The notes below the pieces were generated by a model. The model did no database searches. It was not told the DNA's origin and worked only from the letters and a program-made list of their open reading frames with translations. DNA of 64,000 bases from Epiperipatus broadwayi. Its lineage: Eukaryota > Onychophora > Udeonychophora > Euonychophora > Peripatidae. Positions within the stretch are counted from its first letter, which is position 1. Every line of letters starts with the position of its first letter. A program made the position numbers and the translations under genes. Location of the stretch: assembly GCA_028023455.1 (NCBI GenBank), contig JAQFVV010000022.1, positions 7,147,100 to 7,211,099 of the forward strand. Reading direction: 5' to 3'. Positions 22,381 to 36,440 of this stretch are shown here, one piece after another.

Positions 22381-23500
22381 AGTAGAAAAGAGTCTACATT
22401 AATACAAATACCTGGGAAGTTCATAACAGAAACTGATCACTTGCCACAGGCACAGAGAGTGAGCCAAACAGCTTCTCAAATTGGAGATACTCCTACCCAT
22501 AAAATGACTCAAGAACTCAGAGTCAAAGTAGCACAGGTTACAAGAGAAGTGATAGAGATAGAGCAGATGTTCCAAAGATTAGTAGAAGTCATGGATGTGA
22601 AAATGAACAGTATGAAGGAAGATATAAATAGCATTAAAACAAAACTCACCTGGACATGAATATGAACAGCTTGGATGCAAAAATGAACAGCTTAAAAGAA
22701 GATCTGAAAACCAAATGACAGGGATTGAAGGCAAATTATCTGCTGGGATGGAACAGCTGTCCTTAAATGTTGATAATGTTCAGAGAGATTGATAATATTC
22801 AGAGAGAAAACAGAGAATTGAGACAAAAGGGAGATAGAAAAAAATGACATCTGTTGCCAACAGATTCAAAGACTTTAGAGGCACTATTTCAAGTTGGATA
22901 GACCTTAAGTTCTGTAAAATGACTCAAGACCATAAAGATTTCAAGAGTGAAGTGTGCATAGGTCAAGAGAAATACCAATAACAAATTAAGGAAGAATTCA
23001 AGGATATACAAACAAAAATGGATCAACTTCATTTGTGGCACATCAAAACAGTGGTAGTCCATTGAATCAATGGGTCACAATATAAAACATCTAGAAGACA
23101 AACTAGCTACAAATGAAACAGAAAACTTTTCAGACAAGGCAAACCTAGAAAAGAAGGTCAATAGTATTAATGAAATATGCTACTGGGTTGGCCAATTGAG
23201 CGAAGCAGTCAAAGATTCGAGGACTTTGAATCCCAACTATGCCAAGGAACACCAGAATTTATGATGCAACAGACTGGCCCTGACTAACAAGCAGCCTGAA
23301 ATGACAAACAGCTTGGAAATTGCTCTCAAAGAACCAAATAGGATGGTCAACTAATACCAAGTATTGATAACATGTTCCAAACACAAGCTTTGTGAACCTA
23401 GTGACAACCTTCAGAATGGATCACTATCAGCTCAAATGACCACCATGAAGGAAGACTGTCACAACCAATGCATCAGTTTGGAAATGTCAGATGAAGATAA
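22381..23500 (+). pseudogene. Gag-like coiled-coil region of the LTR element
   Basis: 22,441-22,659 is open for 72 codons: a Q/T-rich start (MPQAQRVSQTASQIGD) followed by a charged helix with REVIEIEQMFQRLVEV and MDVKMNSMKEDINSIKTKL. Downstream frames repeat MNSLKEDLK-type heptads, and 23,070-23,264 (KHLEDKLATNETENFSDKAN) has the same character. The long, low-cysteine coiled coil just downstream of an LTR fits the N-terminal part of a gypsy-type gag. There is no zinc knuckle. Assignment is inference from position and composition. Confidence 0.45.
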
Positions 23501-23889
23501 TAAGGTCTGACCATCATAGATGCCTGATATGGCACCTCAAATCACTCAACTATATAGAAAATGATAAAAAATATGAAAAGCCATTGGATCATGGTAGAAA
23601 GTACAACCCCAAAACCCAATAAACATCAAGGTTCTATGTTCCACAAACTATGCAATACCTACAAAATCCCCTTCATATTCATTAAATGTATAGTACTAGC
23701 ACTTATGGAGCTAATTTCAAGAATGGACCTCTAGTTTTGCGACCAAGGATATGTGAACCAAATGACTCAAAATAGATGAACCCAACTATAATATTCAGTC
23801 ATTTCAAAAAAAGAGAGAGAACCCATAATAACATAGGCACAGACAAAAAAGTGTTCAAAGATGATAGTGCATAAATATATACATGTATG

Positions 23890-24395
23890 CTACTCACTAA
23901 GGCCCAGCCTAAGACCACCCAATTAAATGTGTGGTATAGGCTAGCAAAAACAGAGCTAGAAAAAGCTAATGGTCTGAAACTGATTCATAGACGTGTTTAG
24001 TATTCCCCTGTAGAATGCATCAACTAGTTATTGTGATAGCAAGAATAATCTATGATTCCTTAATCTATTGAATAACCTATGGTTACTTAATCCAAAATAG
24101 ATTAAGGAAAGGATATACTAAAGGCTTATGAATGACTCACCATAATTGCAAATTGTAAAAACCAAAATACAAGAAAGTCCCCACACAAATTTAAGGTTGG
24201 AGATAAAGTTTTGATAAAAATACCACATGCAAGTTGACCCCAAGAAAATAAATACCACAAGTTCTACAATACGTATGAAGGATCATATGCCATAGTTAAG
24301 CAAACAGGTCCCAGTGCATTTTGATTAAATCAGGAAGGAGTGATTTGGGGCACATATAATGCCCATACCTTAAAACCCCACTTTGTCTGATCATA
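23890..24395 (+). pseudogene. Integrase C-terminal relic of the LTR element
   Basis: Broken plus-strand frames read YSPVECINQLL (position of the SPxE(C/L) segment of gypsy integrases), then HKFKVGDKVLIKIPHASPQE, KFYNTYEGSYAIVKQTGPSA and TYNAHTLKPHF. KVGDKVLIK followed by a small beta-barrel-like segment is the usual C-terminal part of gypsy integrases. Stops interrupt it several times. No catalytic core is visible upstream. Confidence 0.6.
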
Positions 24396-26744
24396 ATAAC
24401 CTATGATGATCCTATCAAATTAATCAACAGCTAAAGAATAAAAGTAACTACCAAGCAAAGCATAAAAGCAATATAAATTACATCATAGAAAAATGACAAC
24501 AGATGATCAATGCAAAAAATATAATACATGACTAGAGATATTAAGTTTGATAAGGGTATTCTCCAATTAATGCTTAAATGCTTTGGGATACCTTGAGACT
24601 AAGATACAGGAATCAATCCATACCGATAAATCGATGCTTTGATATTTAGCTAGACCTTCATGAATCCAGTAAGTCTCAAAAAGGAGCAAGAAGAAGGTTA
24701 GTAAATAAACTTGTATGCCATCTATAACAGAGACACATTAACAGGTAAGTCTTGACTATAAAACCATCAATGCCCCTAAGTCTATATCACCCACAAATGA
24801 TATGGCCTAGCCATAAGAGAGATGATTAAAGTGCTCCAAATCAGCTGTAATAAAAATGAAGCATTCAAGAAATAGGGTAACAACCCATCATCTAATCCAA
24901 AAATAGCCCTACATTAGACACACATCAACACACTTATGATTGTTAAAAATCTAGCCATAACTTAAAATTTTAACCCTGTAAGGGTAACTTACAATCAGAT
25001 TGGATGGTTACCAACCTTGGTTCATGGTGCATTATTCACTAAATTAAACTTATCTAAAAAATAAATTTAGTTAATGCATAGTTGACCGCTTATTATCATT
25101 TAGAAAGTACACACACACACACATATATATATATATGCATAACCAACATTTATTTTAACAAATGTGATATTAAAAAAACATCTCAATAAATTAAGTTCCC
25201 TTAGTTGAAAGAAAGATAAAAATCTTGTCACATATATATGTACATAAACAATGAACTAAATATCAATATCTTACATCATTAGACAAGACTTAGACTTGGG
25301 AGACATCATAATGACCTAATGTCAAGTCAGTCAGTAGGTAACCAGATATGAAAGGTGCAAACAGAATTCTATTATATTGTATTTTTTTCCCATCAACATG
25401 ACATGCGTAACAATAAGCATGTATATATATATATATTGATGAAGGAGGAAATGAAATGCAAGCTTACTAAACAATGGAAATCAAGGACAGTATAAAAGCA
25501 TACTCATTTGATTTCCGCAATCTTTTTACTTTGTTCAAAAGGACATAAGATCTGTATAATACCAACTTCAAAAAAATATAATTCTCGATTATCAGAGCAT
25601 ATGGATGACTTATTTGAACAGTCCAAATTATTAGTCTAATCATCATAATGAAAACATTAAAAAACTACAGACAATAATTTTGAAAAAAGTTTTAATAGAT
25701 TTGTGCAATTGAATAAAATTAGTCAAGCTGATTTAAGTGGATATTTAAAGTAAAATGACTATGCAATTATTCAAATTCAAATAAAAATCAAGAAATTGAT
25801 TATTGGCATATATATATAAATGGAATATTTTATTTCTTATAAAACTTTTTAAGAGTCAAATAGTGAATCAAGAAAAGTTAAATATTTTATGAACTGCAAA
25901 ATGATGTACTCCAGTTAATTTAATAGTCATGAGACCAAAGTGTTGTTAACCCTGATCATAGGAGATGTGATGAGATAAAGTTTATCAGTGATACAGACAT
26001 TAGCCTACAATTTCTAGTTTTAGATAGACAAGAAGCCAATTGCTATGATGATTTCTTTTCTATCTTTTATTAGGATGAATCTTTATAGATGCCTTTGAGA
26101 TTTGGAACTTTTGGAGTACAAGATAAAAATGAAGAATTCATATGTGACTTATTTTGGCAATTCTAAAACTGTGGATTATCTCAAGTAAGATATATTATAC
26201 ATGGTTTGGAAAATAATTTTGTGAGAGTACAAAGGAATTACAACTGAAGATGTAATTAATACTTAGTTCACAATGAATTGGAAATTATGAACAAATAATG
26301 AAGTAATAATTATGTCAGATGTTGAAATTTCTTTTTTTTTCCTTATTTTTTAAATGGTTATCACTATTTGTCTTAGACGTATTGTTTTTTTTAGTTTTTC
26401 TAGTTTCTATTAATGTAATTTTTTTGCTCTAACATAATTAAAACTGAAGTTATTGTGAAAATTGTGTCTCAGGTCAGTATTTTAAAAAATTCAATATGGC
26501 ATTTTGGACCTAAGTAGCTAAAAGATTGGAATTTTCATTTTGTTAGTCAAATCTTGTTCAATTGATGTTATTAAATGGTCTCTAGTTTGTCAGAGTTATT
26601 TGTCCATCCATCCATTGATTCATAACGGGATATATATATATGCACCCCACACACACTCTTTCTTTTATATCATAACATAATAGTATGGTTAGAGGAGTCT
26701 CTCATTCAATTAGAATCTATGTAATGATGCAGGGATTACTGTCT
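24396..26744. other. Non-coding part of the LTR element or nested filler
   Basis: No ORF beyond chance length. It includes short (CA)n(TA)n tracts at 25,112-25,136, 25,425-25,438 and 26,628-26,641. I cannot tell whether this was an env-like region, a 3' untranslated region or a later insertion. Confidence 0.45.
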
Positions 26745-27022
26745 AGTATAAATTCAACTCTGAAGAGAGCTGAAGGCAACATTCTTCATGGGCTTGAATT
26801 CTGAGGCGTAATGAAATCTGAAAGAGGGGTGAGATACAAATGAACTAGTCTAAATTGTGTCTGAATTTAATGAGTAAACCTAGAGCTAGCCCATTGGAGG
26901 TAGACATGATCTATAGTTAGATACTTCATTGCATCAATCACAGCATTCTATGTGAAAACCCTAGGTCTGACCATAGTTAGATGTGCTCCCTTTCTTCTGG
27001 TGGAAAATCCGAACTGTTACAA
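26745..27022 (+). repeat. Right LTR
   Basis: Includes GAGCTGAAGGCAACATTCTT, GGGCTTGAATTCTGAGGCGT and the blocks shared with the left LTR, ending GAACTGTTACA before a TA repeat. A related LTR lies at about 47,500-47,985. The exact 5' boundary is uncertain. Confidence 0.65.
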
Positions 27023-30000
27023 TATATATATATATGATTATAGGAAGTATTAATTAATAAATATAAAAAAGATTTAAATGTATTATATATGGAGAGAGAT
27101 ATATGAAGGTATATGAATATTGATTATAAGATAGAATATGAGTATATATAAAGGGTGAGATAGAAAGGGAATAATATAATACCAGTCCCTATAGTTGGGC
27201 TGCAAATTCTAACTGGGTAAAAGTCCAAGGTAAAGGTAAATGATATTCTGAATGAATGAGCAACTTAAAAATTATGATGACAATAACAATATATTACATT
27301 TGGCTAAGCTCAGTGGTCAGTTAGCTATCTTTCATTTTCACTACCATCTATTAATATAAAAGAAAATTTCAAATCAATAATAATATACATAATTATAAAG
27401 TAGGTAAATAAACTAGGAAGAAAAAAAACTTCACTCATCCCTATGCAGCACTTTTAAACATACATTTCCCTTCATCAAAATATATTCTCTGAGCAATGAA
27501 TATTTTGCACTTTAAGTAACATCTTCCAAGAATCTTAATATCTTTTCTTTAATATCTTAAATAGCAAATATTTATCATCAAATAATTATTTATTGACATG
27601 ATCTGATCCACTCTACTCTCATAGAGTGAAGTGTAGGGTACCTTTCTAATGATACAATGAGAAACAATGAATTTCTTTTACTACCACCATAATTATAATA
27701 CAAAAGAATGATTTAATAATTAATATAATAATAAATAATGATCTCAGGGTTCTCATTAATTTTGGGAAAGTATACTGTTGTATTGTGTTGCCAAATAAAT
27801 GACTGGTATCCTGGTAGACTATAGGAGACATATACTTCTCTTAAAAGCTGATGTATCCTAATATATTATAATAATAGTAATAATTACCTAAAGAAGTGTT
27901 TAATCTGCTTAACAAGTGCATAAAACAAAACATATAACATTTTAGAAAATTATAACCTTTTACCTAGGATATCACTCAAAATAATAGAAAGAAAGGGTAC
28001 CTTTTATATCCTTCTACTACCCTATCAACAACACAATAAAATAATTGAGTTCAATTATTGTACTTTATTTATTTTACAAATAATATAAAGTCTGAAAAAT
28101 GGATTAAGTAATCCAAAGTAAGATTAAATAAATATTCATTTCTTTTAATTACAATCTTAGCTTTGGAATTGAAACATTTATGGAATATGTTCATTTTTGA
28201 CATTGAGATATTAGATCTGCTTAAGAATCAATCATCTGATTTACCCAGACTTCTGTCATAAATACGAATTCTGGGCACAAGACAAATTGCATATAGAAAA
28301 ACACAAAACCAGATTTAAATAATCAACAAATACATTTATTAACATTCTAGATAAAGGTGAGCAAAATTTATTTATAACATCATTGAAAGCTATCCACCAA
28401 GCATAGGCACTGTTAAAATATTTAGTAGGATGTCAAAATGGATAATACAAAATTGCCTGACTAACAAACTATCTCTTGTAGTTATCAGACATTTAGATGA
28501 ATTATCAAGCATACATTTGCTTAAAGTAAATAGTTTTAATATTTAGCTAATTTTTTAAAATCTGTTCTAGCTAAATCATCCCATTAAAAACGTTTAATAT
28601 AAAAATAAGAATAACTTAAACTATAAGCTAAGCAATACAGTTTTATGAAATATAATCTTCTATTAGGTAACAACCTATAATACCTTTATTAGCAAACTTA
28701 ACACATTACAGATTAAAATAACCTTAATCTGAACTATTCTATGACTGAGTTTGAACTAGCAAACTTGTATGATAATAATGACTATCATATCCAGACAAAT
28801 AAAATAATTAAGCACTATTATCTTTGGATAAAATAATAAAAATGTATGGAAAATGAGTCATGTATACACATATTATACTGAGTTTATATCCACATAATAA
28901 TAATGAAATATTTAATTTTAAAATGACTTACTAGCCATCGGCAAATTACTCCCAGATGGTAATGAAAAAAACAACATTGTGTATGTGCATTCCCTATTAT
29001 GCTATGTACCAAAAATAAGCATTTAAAATTATTAATACCTTGTTGGTTTGCTTAAGAACTACCAGCAAGGCACAGCAGCACAAAATACAGACACTTTCAC
29101 TTAACAAAAGCACTACAAATAATAAAGTGCTCCTTAAGAAATTAAGTACTTCAATAACTATCCTATCATTGCCATATCATTTCTAACAAGCACAAACAAC
29201 TTCGTCTTCCACAGTAGTAAAATAGTTAATAACATCATGGGGATACATTAATAAAGATGGGATTTGCAGAGCAAAACAACATGAATATTAATATGGTGGA
29301 TTCCAACATCTATATCTTAGGCAAAAAATGTATGTGTGGACAAGGTCTCAGCACATAAGGAAATCAGAATACACACCATAAAATGATCCTCTCATGAGAC
29401 CTAGGTACCTTGTAACAACATATGAAAGCAAACTTGAAATATAAAAACACTATCCTCATGGAATCAAAAAACTGTGAACAATGGGGAGTGTATCCATCCT
29501 GCAAAGCACACTAGGCAAAATGACATCAAATAGAGTCTAATGCTCAAAGGCATAAATCCTAGACTAAATGATGTCAAGATAACAAAATTATCACTGATAA
29601 ACTAGGTAAATTAATATTCACACTAGAAATTGCAAACATTAAGCAATGTCTGAAACCAGTAAGTTTACTGTCAGTCAAATGACTATAAAAATATTTAAAA
29701 TATCACAATAAAATTCTGCATTAGATAAGGAATGCACACATACAATGAACAGAATAAAAATTTATAAAGATAAAGTGGACATAATAGCAAAGTAAATATT
29801 AATAAAAATGACTCATAAACACTCTGTTATATTAAAATTTAACCATAAATTTATTATATCATAATAATTATGAAATATTGCACTTCTGATAAACATACAT
29901 TGGCTGTTTACTTATAAGTGAATGAAATACTTATAAACACTATATAAAAAAAATATAGGAAATAAATATCTCTACTTGAATAAAAGGCATTATAACATTT

Positions 30001-32100
30001 ACCTTAAACCAGCAAATATAAAATATAAATTTTACCTTACATATGTAGGAATATCTATGCCTTCTATAATAAACCCATTAAAGAATAATACAATAATAAA
30101 ATACCTTGACATATTAATTACCATAAAAATATTATATATATATATATTAAAACATCTTAGTTCTTTAGCAGAACTCCTACTGTAGTGAACAGTTTGTCTA
30201 GGGGATGATGTTCTTCCTTGGTGAATTATCCATAGGATGAAGCATCCATACTAAACAAATACATTTTCTTTCATAGAAAATTAAATGCAAATATGACTTT
30301 CCAAAAGTAAGCATAAATAATAAAATATGAACAAAGTTTTTATTCTAAATAAGTAAAAAAAAATTGAATCCATTTTTAAAGAAATTGATTAACCATAGGC
30401 TAGGTTGTCTAAAAAATTTTCCTTTAGTAGTGTATAATAAGAATTAAACAAGTTCATTGAATTTTGTGTGTCTGCAGTTCCACCAGAAAATAAGCAATAC
30501 TTTCCCTTTGCCATTTCTTTGAAAAGCACATTTAAAAAAAGCAATACTTAATTTCATTAAAATTCATTTAAAAATATTATCTTCAGTAATTTTTTTAAAA
30601 TTACAAGTAAGTTTAATATTTCACGTTTATTAAATGTCCAATGTTATTATATCTGCAAACTATATTTCCTTCATAAAGTTTTTCCATTAATTTCCTTAGT
30701 TCAAATTTAATCAAAGTATTTTTTTAAATGAAATACTGAGGAAACAAAGCATATTGAAAGTTCTGCTTTTTTTTTTTTAAAAAATTTAAATTCAATTTTC
30801 TCCTAAGTATTTTCATTTTCTAGCAATTTAAAGAAAGCAAAATGCATATTAAAGTGTTCTCCTCTATCAAAGATAACAGGTTATTTAGCAATTATAAATT
30901 TCATATTAAGTCAGTATTTTGAACTATTCATTAAGGTTAATGTAACTTCAGCATTTAAACATTTGTAATGGGTAATAATTAATTAATATAGCTATCGATA
31001 TTTAACTCAGAACTTTAACAGTCTTTTTTTTAAAAAAAAATTGTTTCGCCCTCCTAAAAGTGAAACATAAAGGCAAGAAGTAAAATAGTACAATGTCTAG
31101 CATGATTTCATAAATTAATATAAAAGAATACATCACCCAGTTTTTTCATAATTTACTTCTAAGCATAATTGATGAAATTGAATCATTATAAACTGATTAT
31201 ACTTCCAAAGCATGATATTAGTAGTTAAAAGAGTTGAAATTGAATTGAGCAATAATAAAAGAATACCTTATTGAAGCAGGCTAACACTGTATTGTAGATT
31301 AACAAAATATGAAAATTTAGTAAATTTAACACTTAGATAATAAAATAAAAATAATTAAAGAAAATTATTACTGTTTTTTAAGATTGCAGTGCATAGCAGT
31401 GGACAGTCAAGAGCTAAAGAAAATGAAAAAGCTGACCATGCAAACTGATAAACTTCATTTTTATACCCCCATTGACAGTTGTCATAAATTAACACCCACC
31501 CATAAAAACAATGACCCCTGTTAAAGAAAATGTTAATTACAATGCGGAACTAATTAGTAAAATTATGTAACTTTGTTCTACTTCTTTTTTAAAAATTCAC
31601 ATGATCTTAACAGCTAAGTTGAAAAAAAGGTCAATTTAACTGTCTTTTATTAATTAATAAAATTTAATGAAAATAAATAAAATAACAAATTATATTCTAT
31701 TTTTAAAAAAATAAAATATGACCTTTTCTTTCACCTAAGTTTATTAGAAATTCTATATTAAATTTTTTAACTCTCTATTTACTGAGTTAAATAAATATTT
31801 ATTTTTATATGTTTAATGATTAAAACTGAATATCTTGGCAATTTAAACTAAGAAATCACAAATACACATGTGCACATGGATTTATCTCTCTCTCTCTCAC
31901 ATGCATGTACACAGGAAATTACATTTTTCAAAGTTAAATCTAACAATAATTAACATATATTTCATTGAGCAATTTAATATTATCTAAACAAATCAATTAA
32001 CTTTAATGAGAGGAGTATCTCTGAAATAAGATTTTAATCTGGATGATTAATTACTCTGAATACAATTAAATAATTGTATTTTAATACTAATAAACTATCT
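27023..32100. other. 5-kb A/T-rich intergenic stretch without recognisable content
   Basis: Contains only short ORFs with A/T-driven composition (27831-27646 minus, 29976-30185 plus). Simple tracts include (TA)n at 27,025 and 30,136 and (TC)n at 31,878-31,895. I found no splice-like exon, RNA gene or known transposon motif. Confidence 0.55.
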
Positions 32101-34980
32101 GTTAATATATATATATATATTGTAACAGTCAGATTCGTGTGCTTTGTTAACATAGTGCAGAATTCAACCACCACAGAGAAAAGCAGCACCATAGGTAGAG
32201 AAGCTACCAGCAGTACTGAGTTCAAACATGGTTTATCAGTTCCACAATACACACTATGAAACAACACATCTGATGCTACATTAGTAAACATTTTCTTAGG
32301 AATGGGGGTCATGGAAATGTGAGAGACTCAAGACTTTATTTTCGAGTTAGCTATATATAATATTAATATTAGAGATTTATATTTTAAATAATCGAGAAGA
32401 TAGTATATTGAATGGGTATCGAATAAATAAATACATGATGGCAGACATATGGTTTGAAGTTATTTAATAAGAATATTTTATACTAAATCATTTAATTAAA
32501 ACATTTGGTTATATTGGAATCTCAGTAGCGGTATTATTATTCCGATACTGTTATATTTTCAAAGAATACAATTATTTGGCTGACGTAATCTAGCTACCTG
32601 AATTCCTGAGCAAGTATTTCAGAATCATGCCTTTGTGAATTTAATAGCTTTGCAATGCACGAGTCTAAATTAGGATTGATAATAGCAACTGCGGACATAT
32701 ATTTTATTTAATTAAATAAGATTTTTATAAGTGATTATGGACAGACATTTATTTGAGAATGAATTTATGTCACTAATGCAGAGACAGAGTCATATATTGA
32801 ATAATAAAATTAATAATAAGAAACACGTGATACATCTAGAGATGTGATGAAAGTGTGGCAGTACATTAAAACTGCTAAGCCATGGGTGAGTTTAAAACAA
32901 CGGGCTGGAATTTGCCATAGGCCCAAAGGTAAGATGTCACATAAGCATAATCAGGTGCAAGGGGTTTATGCCATTCTTACTCCCTGACTGCATGATGGGC
33001 ATCAAGCTGTATGGGAACATTTATTATGTCCACTTGTGTAGGGCAACTGGGATTAAGTAAATCCTGTAAGATCCAAAATATCCAAGGCTCATAATGGGTT
33101 ATCGCATCTCTAAACAGTAGCACATATATAATTCACAGAATATTCTGTTAAGATTTAATATATATTTATAACTCGGCCCTACATCATCAACATTTATTAA
33201 ACAACGTAGTTGGTTCTCAAAGAAATGCACTTAATGGATTTATTACTTAAAATTTAATAAAAAGGTGAAAGCAACAGGTACATTGGGTGGGTATTAAGAA
33301 CTAACATGTCAGTCACTTGCTAAGTAGTAGACCCCTGCTTTACAATAAATGAAGCACTGAATGCGTGTCGATTTATATGAAAATAAAATAATTTATAGAA
33401 GTCAAATATTAATTATAGGATTTGCAGGACACGCATCCACTGTCTCAGGCAGTCATGTATTTGTTTTTAGATAATTATGGAGATTTCCAAGCTGACCAGC
33501 CAACAGAAGTATATAAAACAATTTTAAGATTTGATTGTCGCACAAGATGGCAACCATTGTAATTAGAATTGATATTTAAAATTTGGTGAGGCCCGGTCGG
33601 AAATCTTATTGGCATGATATTATTAAATAATAAAATGTAAAAGTAGAAATACATACCCAAGATATAGACAGAGTTAGGTAAACTAGATTATTAAAAGAAA
33701 TTACAGAATAGATTTACATAATAAATTAATAATTAAAATTTTATAACAGTACAATTTATAGAGAGTAAGCTATAGCTTGACTAATATTTAGAGTACTCTA
33801 GATGGCCTTGGATACAGGTACATGTTTTATAAGAAGCTTTTAGATTTCATGATCAGTAGCAGATTGTTCATGAGTTCAAACAGTAGCAGTTCTTTCCAGC
33901 ACTTGGGTTATTTATTCATCTCAGTAGCAGCAGCAGCTTTCCGATTATCTGGGCAGCAGATCCTCTTGGTTTATTTGGTAAAGAACACATGTGGAGGTTT
34001 GGCATATGATCGACCATCTCCAGGAAAAAAATAGTCTAGGCGCTTTCTACTTGAACATACTGTAGTGGGTAAATTAAAATTAAGATTTGGATTATCTCAA
34101 CCGAGCAAGAGCACAGCCAAAGTCTAACTAAAAGTTCTTAGAAATCCAAGATATCCTCTTTTCTTTATCGTATTCTTTCACTTTTATTCTATTTTATTTT
34201 TAGCTCCATTCATTTGCCCCAAGAAGAATCAATACATTTTTATAAGTTTAATAATTCAGAAAACTGCATTTCTATTGTTTAGGTTTTTTACCTTTTACAT
34301 TTTCATAATTAAAGCTTTTAGGGGATTTTTCTTTTTAATTAATCTATTATCTCTCACTGACTGTTACTTGCAAAATTTCAAGTACAAAAGGGAATATACA
34401 ATTATTTTTACTTTTATTTAAATTACAATTGAATTTCCAAAATTATTATTAAAATACGAAATTTAAAATAGCAACAAACTACCGAGCTTTACAACTTAAA
34501 ATAAATAGTTGATTTTTTTAAGAAAAGCAATAAACTAACGAACATTTATAATTTAAAATAAATAGTTAAAGTTATATAGAATTATATAACTAAAAGAAAA
34601 AGTTAAATCATATCAATTATTTTTATTTATTGCTTTAAATTTGTTATCGGAATGTGTGAGCGTTTATGGTGAATTTTATAGATATTGATACATTTTTAAT
34701 ATTGCTACACGCACAATTTGATACCAAAAAGTTTAAATTTGGGTAGGATAGGGTGGTGGATGAGAGACGATAAAAAAACGTGAAACTTAAGATTAGAATG
34801 TGAATCTTACTGTTTCAATATATATATATTGAAGCTGTGCATATATATACAATTATATATATGCTGACTTCACCATTTACTGGAGACTAGCTAAGACCCT
34901 AAGTCCAAACACAGTGAATGTATGTTTTTTTTTATCAAACTTAAAGAATGACATGTATCAACAATTATATATTATTTTTA
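32101..34980. other. Intergenic, mixed composition, no gene supported
   Basis: Parts are less A/T-rich than their neighbours (32,116-32,320 and 33,790-34,060), and the first begins TGTAACAGTCAGATTCG, which could be a degenerate LTR start. The ORF at 33,822-34,034 (FMSSNSSSSFQHLGYLF with a signal-like hydrophobic run) has no recognisable relatives, and its surroundings show no splice structure. Opposing ORFs at 32,034-32,312 overlap on both strands. I treat all as unassigned repeats. Confidence 0.4.
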
Positions 34981-35057
34981 AAAAAATATTTTAAGAGGGG
35001 GAAAAGTTAATGAAATAAAATATAAAAAAATAAGAGAATTTTTTTTTTTTAAATTTC

Positions 35058-35199
35058 TTTATTTTTAAAATATGGCAGAAACGGATAAGATAAATTTTTG
35101 CAATTAAAGAGAATTCATTAAAGAAAACAATTAATTTATGAAACATTTTAATTAAAAGAAAAATAGATAGCAGGGAAAAATATAAAACAATAGGCTACT
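35058..35199 (+). repeat. H1, left copy of a ~141-bp direct repeat flanking the E block
   Basis: Runs from ATTTTTAAAATATGGCAGAA to AACAATAGGCTACT. The other copy is at 52,627-52,768, in the same orientation and roughly 88 percent alike by eye. Repeat E1 begins immediately after it. Confidence 0.8.
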
Positions 35200-36440
35200 G
35201 TACCGGGTGCATTCATAGAAGATGATCCAGCATACCTTATTTGCTAGGTTAACTGGGTTTAAACCTTATTTATCATAAATTTATAAATATATATTATAAA
35301 TATTATGTAAACAACCTGGCTCTTCACAGCGGAGGGGAAAATATCATCAATAGCAGAGCTAATGACAATACCCACAGTCAGACCAAACTATGCAATGCAT
35401 AACACAATCACATTTTCAGACTGTGGCTGACCCACCTCAACTGCTAGATTCAAACCCCTACTATCCAAGCACTTTATTTGTTTTGAGATAAGCCTCAGGT
35501 GCCAGCTAGTTATGAGAACTAATGTGTTTGGTGGCCAGTAGGCCCATAATCCAGTGCTTGAAATATTCTGTGAATAGCTCAATCTAACATAATACAATAA
35601 AAAATTATTGCTTTAATTACTGGTAAAAGAATTGACCAACAAAATTAAGCTTAAAGATAATTTATTTGACTAAATATTTATTGTTCTAATTTTAACTACT
35701 TTTATAGAAACTTAATTAAATAAAACACTGACTTATCACCGCCTCAAGCACACACATATTATAGTAAGATATACAAAATAATATAACAAAGAGTATTAAA
35801 TAATACAAGGCACTTAAAATACATGAAATCAATATAAAATATACTAAAGCATTCACATACATGACATTTCCATACACTCACATCAATAGTTCTTTACGCA
35901 TGCTATAGAGTTCATTATTATTTGACTCTGGGAGGCTTCAAATTATTGCAATGGCTACTTTATTTAGAAATAAAAATAAGAAAATGTTATTTATTACCTA
36001 GGATTTGAACATGGACTTCTTGCTGGTTGATACTTCATGTGAAAATATTTCTAACCAGTCAGATTTGAGGTTTTTCTTGTGGAGATTTAATGCTTAGTAT
36101 TCGGAGGCATTTTTTCTTTAATACAGTTAGATATTGACAGGGGATTTTCAAGTTGTTAGGCAGGTATTTTTTTTTCCTGGCAGGTTGGCTGTTTCATCGG
36201 ACTCAGGCTGGAGCAAAGTCATATGTTTCTGACAATGAGTAACAATGCATGGTTGACTCTGGATACATAATAGATTGACTGATTGATTGTCTGAACTGCA
36301 CTGATTTGATTGTGATCTCAATTGTAATCTAAACTGATTGTAATCTGAACTGAACTAATTGTCCAATGAAAAACTTAAGTAATTATTAGGATGGTCTGTT
36401 GTCATTTTGGTGTCCTCCAACTATATTTGTTGCTGAAATT

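Larger units (their letters stand above)
21613..27022 (+). mobile_element. Decayed LTR retrotransposon
   Basis: Two similar segments in the same orientation bound a 5.4-kb region: 21,613-21,767 and about 26,745-27,022. Both contain CTAAATTGTGTCTGAA, TTAATGAGTAAAC, AGAGCTA(A/G)CCCATTGGA, TAGGTCTGAC and TAGTTAGATGTG, and end at TTATA or TTACA. The left one is followed by TCTGGTGTCC, a TGG-start typical of a primer-binding site. Between them lie gag-like coiled-coil and integrase-like traces in the expected order. The RT and protease regions are not recognisable. The left LTR looks 5'-truncated. Confidence 0.7.

Noticed and set aside
32034-32312. Protein-coding gene on either strand
   Set aside because: Overlapping ORFs on opposite strands with no recognisable motif, no splice structure and a TA repeat at one end.
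33822-34034. Secreted or membrane peptide gene
   Set aside because: A serine-rich, hydrophobic 70-codon frame without relatives, cleavage site or flanking exons. Length is within chance for this composition.
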